Positions 42,278 through 47,351 of a stretch of 47,351 nucleotides of DNA are shown here, piece after piece. A program made the position numbers and the translations under genes. The notes beneath the pieces are model-generated. The model saw nothing but the letters and a program-made list of their open reading frames with translations. It ran no database searches and was not told where the DNA came from. This DNA comes from Thermoplasmata archaeon. GTDB taxonomy: Archaea > Thermoplasmatota > Thermoplasmata > Halarchaeoplasmatales > Halarchaeoplasmataceae. Numbering within the stretch: position 1 is the stretch's first letter; each line of letters opens with the position of its first letter. The stretch is from NCBI GenBank assembly GCA_003552585.1, contig PUNK01000068.1, positions 1 to 47,351 of the forward strand, written 5' to 3'.

Positions 42278-42907
42278 TCAAACGACCCTCTCACCCACGG
42301 CTGCAAATATACTTACCTTAGCGTTCTGGCAACCGCAACTTGATCTTGAGCAGCAATCGGTCCCTACACAATCCACTAGAACGTTCTTGAGTCCGGCTGA
42401 AACGAACCATTTTTTAACATCGTTTCTATCGAATCCCATCCATCTGTCATTTTGTTCCGTCCTCAAAAATTCGTGCTCGTGCTCGTCAAGGTCCGTTATT
42501 ACGAGTATTCCGCCGGGTTTCAATATCCTGACCATCTCCTTTATCGCATCATGAGGTTCCTCGACATGGTGAAGGAACATGTTCGCAAAAACGTAATCTA
42601 CTTCACCATCTAATAATGGTAAACTTTCCGCATCACCCAAGCGGTACTCGATGTCATGGGATTCACTGAATTTTCTTTTCATCTCCGTCAACATCTCTTC
42701 TGACTGATCCACAGCTATCACCCTGACTCCTCTGTCAACAAGTCCATCAGTGATGAACCCCGTTCCAGCACCTATATCGGCAGCGAGTCTACCCCTTTCC
42801 ACCTGGGCTATCTCGTATGCTCTTTCCCTAACCTCCTCAGAAAAAAATCCCTGCCTCATCTGGTCCCATTCCCGCGCGACATTCCCGAAGTATTCCTTGC
42901 TGCTCAT
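42278..42907 (-). CDS. Class I SAM-dependent methyltransferase
   Basis: 209 residues. Motif I is AADIGAGTGFITDGL, motif II region VIAVDQSEEML, then DAESLPLLDGEVDYVFANMF and PGGILVITDL, the UbiE/COQ5-like type. The C-terminus carries TDCCSRSSCGCQNAKVSIFA; a CC..SxCG cluster in this place is seen in many UbiE-like and arsenite-methyltransferase-like proteins and could bind a metal or thiol ligand. The start is ATG 42907 with the strong site GGAGGAT 5 nt upstream; a longer in-frame start at 42922 is rejected. The substrate is unknown. Confidence 0.85.
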   Translation of the reverse strand: MSSKEYFGNVAREWDQMRQGFFSEEVRERAYEIAQVERGRLAADIGAGTGFITDGLVDRGVRVIAVDQSEEMLTEMKRKFSESHDIEYRLGDAESLPLLDGEVDYVFANMFLHHVEEPHDAIKEMVRILKPGGILVITDLDEHEHEFLRTEQNDRWMGFDRNDVKKWFVSAGLKNVLVDCVGTDCCSRSSCGCQNAKVSIFAAVGERVV

Positions 42908-43032
42908 GTTATCCTCCTTCAAAGATATACAGACCTAAATACGTATATTAAGTTTTTTTAATAGAACTGTTTAACTAAAATATTGAACCCCGATATTAGA
43001 TATTCTAACATACTTTTCCATATACTACTATT

Positions 43033-43671
43033 TCAGAAGAAAAACCAACGGATGACCTCCACATAGATCACATGTAAAACAAATGACAAAACGAATATCA
43101 CAAACACGTCTAAGATGGGCTGTGGTATCTTCTTATGGTGAGGAACTGGGAATAAGAAGGGAACTTTTTCTTTATATTCTTTGTATCCTTCAGGATGTTC
43201 TTTCAATAGGTACCACTCCTCAAAATATGCAAGTATTACATAGATCAATGACATGAGCAGCCAATAAAACACTACGTCCTCTCTAAGCCAAGGCATGACC
43301 GCCGTTAACGAAACCGCAGATATCCCCCAAGTCATGACGATGAAACCGAGATATTGAGGATGCCGTACCCTGCTGTACAGTCCTGAAGTCACAAGCCCGT
43401 TCTTTTTCCTCAACATGTCTATCAAAGCGGTGAGGAATAGTATAACTCCAAAAATAAAGATCGCCCATCCCGGGATATGTTCTGGTCGAAATAAGAAACT
43501 TAGATCCTCTTGATATTGCTGATCATAAGAGCGGATGAAAAATGAGAGGATCGGCATCAACATGACCCCTCTGTATACCAGGGTTGGCATCATCTGGAGT
43601 AATAAAATAGGCAGAGGAGCTAACAACGAACTAGCATGCTTCAATATCAGATCTTTGATCTTCTTTGGCAT
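43033..43671 (-). CDS. Isoprenylcysteine/phospholipid methyltransferase-like membrane protein
   Basis: 212 residues with about five helices. GLYSRVRHPQYLGFIVMTWG is the SAM-binding signature of the PEMT/ICMT superfamily, followed by the EEWYLLKEHPEGYKEYKEKVPFLFP pattern split over residues 150-175 (E-E-x-x-L...G-Y-x-x-Y). Members methylate isoprenylated cysteines or lipid headgroups in membranes. The two Ras-like GTPases of this window lack a C-terminal Cys, so they are not obvious substrates. ATG 43671 is preferred to GTG 43674. The gene lies 125 nt upstream of the soluble methyltransferase gene on the same strand. Confidence 0.75.
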   Translation of the reverse strand: MPKKIKDLILKHASSLLAPLPILLLQMMPTLVYRGVMLMPILSFFIRSYDQQYQEDLSFLFRPEHIPGWAIFIFGVILFLTALIDMLRKKNGLVTSGLYSRVRHPQYLGFIVMTWGISAVSLTAVMPWLREDVVFYWLLMSLIYVILAYFEEWYLLKEHPEGYKEYKEKVPFLFPVPHHKKIPQPILDVFVIFVLSFVLHVIYVEVIRWFFF

Positions 43672-43977
43672 CACACTACCTTCTCTCCATGACTCGTTTT
43701 TTACTATAATAATTTAGTGTTAAATCAGCTGTACCTTCATGCCTAGATCATTGAGGTATGACAAATTAATTCTCCGTATATCCAGAACAAAAGACAAAAA
43801 AATATCACATTCATTTCAGATATGACACGATATCTACAGATCGATGTTTACAACATATTGGGGGATACTGATTCGGTAGACGATCTCTCCTGCATCACCA
43901 AAAAAATAATAAAACTTGATTTAAAAACCCATTCCAAATATATTAAAAAAAGTAAAAAAAGGTTTTGGTCATCTGTT
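43672..43977. other. 306-bp AT-rich intergenic region
   Basis: Contains the terminator of the surface-protein gene near its right end and upstream sequence of the membrane methyltransferase. A plus-strand ATG at 43822 opens a frame (TRYLQIDVYNILGDTDSV) that soon runs antisense into the surface-protein gene; it may be a gene remnant. I see no RNA gene. Confidence 0.4.
43944..43960 (-). terminator. Double T-tract terminator of surface-protein gene
   Basis: On the minus strand TTTTTTTACTTTTTTAA begins about 18 nt after the stop codon at 43978. Two T-tracts in a row are a typical archaeal terminator. Confidence 0.6.
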
Positions 43978-46900
43978 TCAATCTCTCAGTTCTTCAGAAA
44001 CCTCGCTAGTATCCTCGGTCGTCTCCTCTACAGATGTATCTTCTTCGACGGATTCCTCTTCATATGTTTCTTTACCACCTTTTTTTGTCACTGCAAATAT
44101 GGCGATCAGTATGGCCAGTACGGCGGCTATCAGCCCAATCATGGTGAGTGGACTGACGGAGTCATCCTCCTGTTCCTCGAGCTCACGCTCCAGATCCGAG
44201 TGCAGGACGTAATCGTCCATGGTATCCTCTAGCTCGGACATTATATCGCTCCTCATGGTATCCAACAGTTCGTCTATCTCAGCATCGGTTAGGTAGTAGC
44301 CTAGGAGTTCTTCCAGAGTGGCATTCGACACGAAGTTATCCAGTATCTCATAGATCTCATAATCAGTCAGATATTCTCCCAGGAGTTCTTCCAGGCGTGC
44401 TTCGGTGATATAAGAGTCCAAGAGCGTATCGATCTCTTCTTGGGTCATATAATCCTCTAATACCGCTTCAAGGTCACCGGCTTTCAGGTAGTCCTGAAGA
44501 AGATCATGTATCTCGTCTTCGGTCAAGGTGGCTTCCAGTGCATAGAACAGCTCGTTTATGTTTGTCCATATGCTGACTATCTCGTCGTCCAGCTCCTGCA
44601 GCTCGTTCCAGATAGCCGTTATATTGCCGTATATGTCGGTTATATCGTCCTGGACCGCACCGATATCGTCTGCATTCTCGCTGATCAAGGTCTCTAAAGC
44701 GGTGACGTTCTCTTCCATGGACATCTGTAGAGCGTCTATCTTTTCGGTCAAATTATACTCTACATCACCTATCTCGATCCACAGATCGTCCGTGGTCTGG
44801 TTGAGGTACTCTATATATCCCTGCATGTTCACGATGGTATCGTCGATCTCTCCGATATGAGACCAGATATTATCGATATCGTTCTCCAGCCCCTGTAGTT
44901 CATCCCATATCGATGTGATATTATCCTGAATATTCGTTATATCATCACGGTTTTCATCTATCGCATTCTCCAATGCGGTAATGTTTTCATCCAAAGCTAT
45001 CTCTAGGGCATCGACCCTTTCAGTAAGATGACTAAGATCTATGTCCAGGGCCTCCAGGTCATCCTGTAGGGCTGTTATATTGTCCCGGTTATCCTCGATC
45101 CCGGCCTCCAGGGCATCTATGGCTTCCAGTATCTCCGGGATCTGAGGTAGATAGAGTGCGTAAACTGTTGTCTGCGCCGTATTTCCTGCCTGGTCCTCGG
45201 CGACCACGTTGAACGTGTTCAGTCCTTCGACTAGAGTGGTCTCATAAGAGAAATTGCCGTCTCCGTCCACCTCAACGGAAACGCCGTCGATCCACAGGGA
45301 TACTCCCGGCTCTGTGGAACCTTCGATTGTGAAGTCCTCCTCGTAGGTCAGCTCCTCGACACCGTCCTCTGGAGAGGTGATCTCCAGCAGAGGCGCCGTA
45401 TTGTCCACGTAAAAGCTCACTTCGGAATAGTGCTCGAAACCGTAGGCGTCCACTATATATATCTCATAGGTGTGCCACCCTTCATCCATCACGAAGGGCA
45501 TGTTCATCACGGATACGTTCCCTTCGGTATTGGCCTCGAACTCAAGCCCGGTATCCACCAGTGTGATCCTGGCGTATTCGATGTCTATCTCCCCCGGATG
45601 GTCCAGACGGGCCGAAAACACCATGCTGTATCCCGATACGCTCTCGTTCTGTCCGGGATATATATCCACTATCACGGGCTCGTACTCAAGCTCGAAGACA
45701 GCGGTGAGTGTCATATGGTCAGAGAGTGTGATGTTGATCTCCGGTTCTTTGGATTCGTGGTCCCCCTGCCACCCGACGAATTCGAAACCTGGTTTCGGCT
45801 CGGCTAACAGTTCAAGCTCAGTATCATAATTATACCATCTCTGATAAGGTGACTCCGATATTTCCTCACCATATATGTGAATCGTTCCCACTCCAACCAT
45901 GTTTATGATCAAAAAGACTTTTTCCCTGCTGAAAAAGGGATAGCCGTCGTTGATGTTCTCATACTTATCGATAGCCCATATGTCTTCCTCACCTTCGTCA
46001 TCATACGGATCACCAAAGAAATCCCAGGGCTCGTCCAGTCCCTCGGTGCTAAGGTCGGTGAAAGTAGCAACGTCTTTCATCTCAGCCGTTGTTTTAGGTT
46101 CACCTTTGTCTGTGTCAGATTGACCTGTAGTTTCCATATCATAAAATGAGTTCGACACTATACCTGTGTTATCCCCTACTGCCCCCCCTACATCAGAAGT
46201 TCCGTTCACATTTCCGGTGGCATATGTTTTAGACACCGTGCCACTGTTATCTCCCACGAGTCCGCCTACATACTGGTTTCCGGTTACATCTCCCGTGGCA
46301 TACGAATCCTCCACCGTGCCACTGTTACTACCCACGAGTCCGCCAACACGCTCGTTACCGCTCACATTACCCGTAGCATACGAGTTCTCAACCGTGCAGC
46401 CGTTCACTCCCAAGAGCCCGCCTACTCCATTGTCACCGCTCACAGTTCCGGTTGCATAGGAGTTCGACACCGTACTTCCAAAGTTAGCTCCTACGAGCCC
46501 GCCTACAATGTCACCACCGCTCACGGTTCCCATGGCATAAGAGTTGGATATCGTGCCCTGCAAGTTACTTCCGACTAGTCCTCCTACACGCCAGTCCCCG
46601 TTGACATCTCCGGTTGCATAGGAGTTCGACACCGTGTATTCGTTATGTCCTACCAAACCTCCTACAAATCTGTCACCGCTCACTGTCAAATCCACCAATC
46701 CTACATTAGAGATCTCACCGCCATCTCCTACAAATCCGAAAAGCCCTACATAGTCCGTGTCTGATCGGTTGATGTACAAACCAGAGATGGTATGTTCTTG
46801 CCCGTCAAAGCCACCGGTAAAACGTTCATTATTGTCTCCTATGGGCAGCCATCCCGGTGTTCCGGGATCGTTGTGATCATCATACCCAGGTGTCTCGGAT

Positions 46901-47351
46901 GTAAGATCGTTCATGAGAACATAGTCGGCTGTCAGGTTATACCGCATAGCATGCAGTTCGTACCAATCGGTGATCTCTATGGTTGGAAGCGTACCGTGTA
47001 TGTACCATATTGGAGAGTTCCCTTCGACCTGAGTTGACAGGAATGGGTACCCGTCAGTGGGATCTTCGGTTTCATGTATCTCTATATCCCAGCCTGCATC
47101 CATGAAGGTCAATAGCTCACTCATCTCGATGGTGCTCTTGCCGGTCGCTTCTCCGACAGTATCGTTCTGCCTGCTGGTCTCAACGTCCCAGAAGTTTCCG
47201 ATCATCTCATAGTCCCCATCGGTGCTCACATCTCCTGCGAAGCCTTTATCGTTTGGATTCTCAGCATCTTCATATATTACCTGTCCAGTCGAGTAGCAGT
47301 TGATTATCTTTGCCTGAACGTTTCTTCCTACAAAACCACCGTAATCAGTGA
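43978..47351 (-). CDS. GLUG-repeat surface protein with coiled-coil stalk, N-terminus missing
   Basis: The frame is open past the window edge (in-frame TDYGGFVGRNVQ upstream of any start), so at least 1123 residues are present and the N-terminus is outside. Order: GLUG repeats (GGLVGSNSGTVEDSYATGDV type, at least eight) interrupted by GYPFLS segments; an InlB-like beta-grasp repeat (FVGWQGDHESKEPEINITLS); two Ig-like domains (ITSPEDGVEELTYEEDFTIE); a long coiled coil with an internal duplication (DENRDDITNIQDNITSIWDE and its later copy); seven tandem 13-residue repeats (44251-44523) of pattern TxxEIxxLLxxYL; a short Ser-poor linker; one membrane helix (MIGLIAAVLAILIAIFAV) and a very acidic cytoplasmic tail. 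Most likely a membrane-anchored adhesin or S-layer-like protein held away from the cell by the stalk. Confidence 0.85.
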   Translation of the reverse strand, partial: TDYGGFVGRNVQAKIINCYSTGQVIYEDAENPNDKGFAGDVSTDGDYEMIGNFWDVETSRQNDTVGEATGKSTIEMSELLTFMDAGWDIEIHETEDPTDGYPFLSTQVEGNSPIWYIHGTLPTIEITDWYELHAMRYNLTADYVLMNDLTSETPGYDDHNDPGTPGWLPIGDNNERFTGGFDGQEHTISGLYINRSDTDYVGLFGFVGDGGEISNVGLVDLTVSGDRFVGGLVGHNEYTVSNSYATGDVNGDWRVGGLVGSNLQGTISNSYAMGTVSGGDIVGGLVGANFGSTVSNSYATGTVSGDNGVGGLLGVNGCTVENSYATGNVSGNERVGGLVGSNSGTVEDSYATGDVTGNQYVGGLVGDNSGTVSKTYATGNVNGTSDVGGAVGDNTGIVSNSFYDMETTGQSDTDKGEPKTTAEMKDVATFTDLSTEGLDEPWDFFGDPYDDEGEEDIWAIDKYENINDGYPFFSREKVFLIINMVGVGTIHIYGEEISESPYQRWYNYDTELELLAEPKPGFEFVGWQGDHESKEPEINITLSDHMTLTAVFELEYEPVIVDIYPGQNESVSGYSMVFSARLDHPGEIDIEYARITLVDTGLEFEANTEGNVSVMNMPFVMDEGWHTYEIYIVDAYGFEHYSEVSFYVDNTAPLLEITSPEDGVEELTYEEDFTIEGSTEPGVSLWIDGVSVEVDGDGNFSYETTLVEGLNTFNVVAEDQAGNTAQTTVYALYLPQIPEILEAIDALEAGIEDNRDNITALQDDLEALDIDLSHLTERVDALEIALDENITALENAIDENRDDITNIQDNITSIWDELQGLENDIDNIWSHIGEIDDTIVNMQGYIEYLNQTTDDLWIEIGDVEYNLTEKIDALQMSMEENVTALETLISENADDIGAVQDDITDIYGNITAIWNELQELDDEIVSIWTNINELFYALEATLTEDEIHDLLQDYLKAGDLEAVLEDYMTQEEIDTLLDSYITEARLEELLGEYLTDYEIYEILDNFVSNATLEELLGYYLTDAEIDELLDTMRSDIMSELEDTMDDYVLHSDLERELEEQEDDSVSPLTMIGLIAAVLAILIAIFAVTKKGGKETYEEESVEEDTSVEETTEDTSEVSEELRD

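Noticed and set aside
43822-44232. 136-codon plus-strand frame starting in the gap before the GLUG gene
   Set aside because: Two thirds lie antisense to a well-supported gene. The first 50 codons look somewhat protein-like, but there is no end signal or ribosome-binding site.

Overview
The window is archaeal. Ribosomal proteins of archaeal/eukaryotic type (S19e, L39e, L31e), eIF6, a PDCD5-family protein, a proteasome-activating nucleotidase and NreA sit next to genes with TATA boxes about 26 nt upstream of start codons (leaderless or short-leader transcripts) and GGTGAT/GGAGG ribosome-binding sites inside operons. Ras-like GTPases, a DUF835 protein, a roadblock/longin-like cytoplasmic domain and very large acidic surface proteins with an anaerobic glycyl-radical enzyme suggest an uncultured anaerobic member of the Thermoplasmatota or a related euryarchaeal lineage. 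That placement is inference; no 16S rRNA or tRNA gene was seen.

Layout. 1-2550: a truncated DASS-type anion transporter, then a divergent operon of two micro-ORFs and a TauE/SafE permease joined by TGATG overlaps, then a small AbrB-like protein. 2618-3022: a structured RNA made of two similar domains, just upstream of a 46-residue zinc-ribbon gene; it looks like a tandem-aptamer riboswitch of unknown class. 3024-8350: PAN, a DUF763 protein, a MagIII-type glycosylase and two membrane proteins. 8439-13028: a sulfur-transfer block: Cys-type Thi4, a DUF6775-like protein, a ThiF/MoeB-like E1, a cysteine desulfurase, and convergently a stand-alone ThiI PP-loop domain with a small partner resembling the E1 C-terminus. 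13289-15189: the S19e-PDCD5-L39e-L31e-eIF6 cluster. 15181-25833: housekeeping and accessory genes (metallo-beta-lactamase fold hydrolase, NFACT/RqcH, M18 peptidase, cyclic 2,3-diphosphoglycerate synthetase-like, NreA, radical SAM, Usp, an orphan ABC permease, an M50-CBS protease). 25905-30413: a HypD-like glycyl-radical enzyme with its activase, then threonine synthase.

30423-39484 looks like one signalling neighbourhood. On the minus strand lie a Ras-like GTPase, a secreted beta-propeller/PKD protein and a 1360-residue receptor-like protein whose cytoplasmic tail is roadblock/longin-like. Divergently, a second GTPase overlaps a V4R-like/DUF835 protein, followed by a zinc-ribbon helical protein. 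The shared 104-bp region between the two GTPases carries back-to-back TATA boxes.

39485-42277 is decayed apart from a PAP2-polyprenol kinase fusion gene. It holds at least three gene relics and a striking run of nine consecutive tight inverted repeats (41698-41966). 42278-47351 holds two methyltransferases and the C-terminal 1124 residues of a GLUG-repeat surface protein with a long coiled-coil stalk and seven exact 13-residue repeats.
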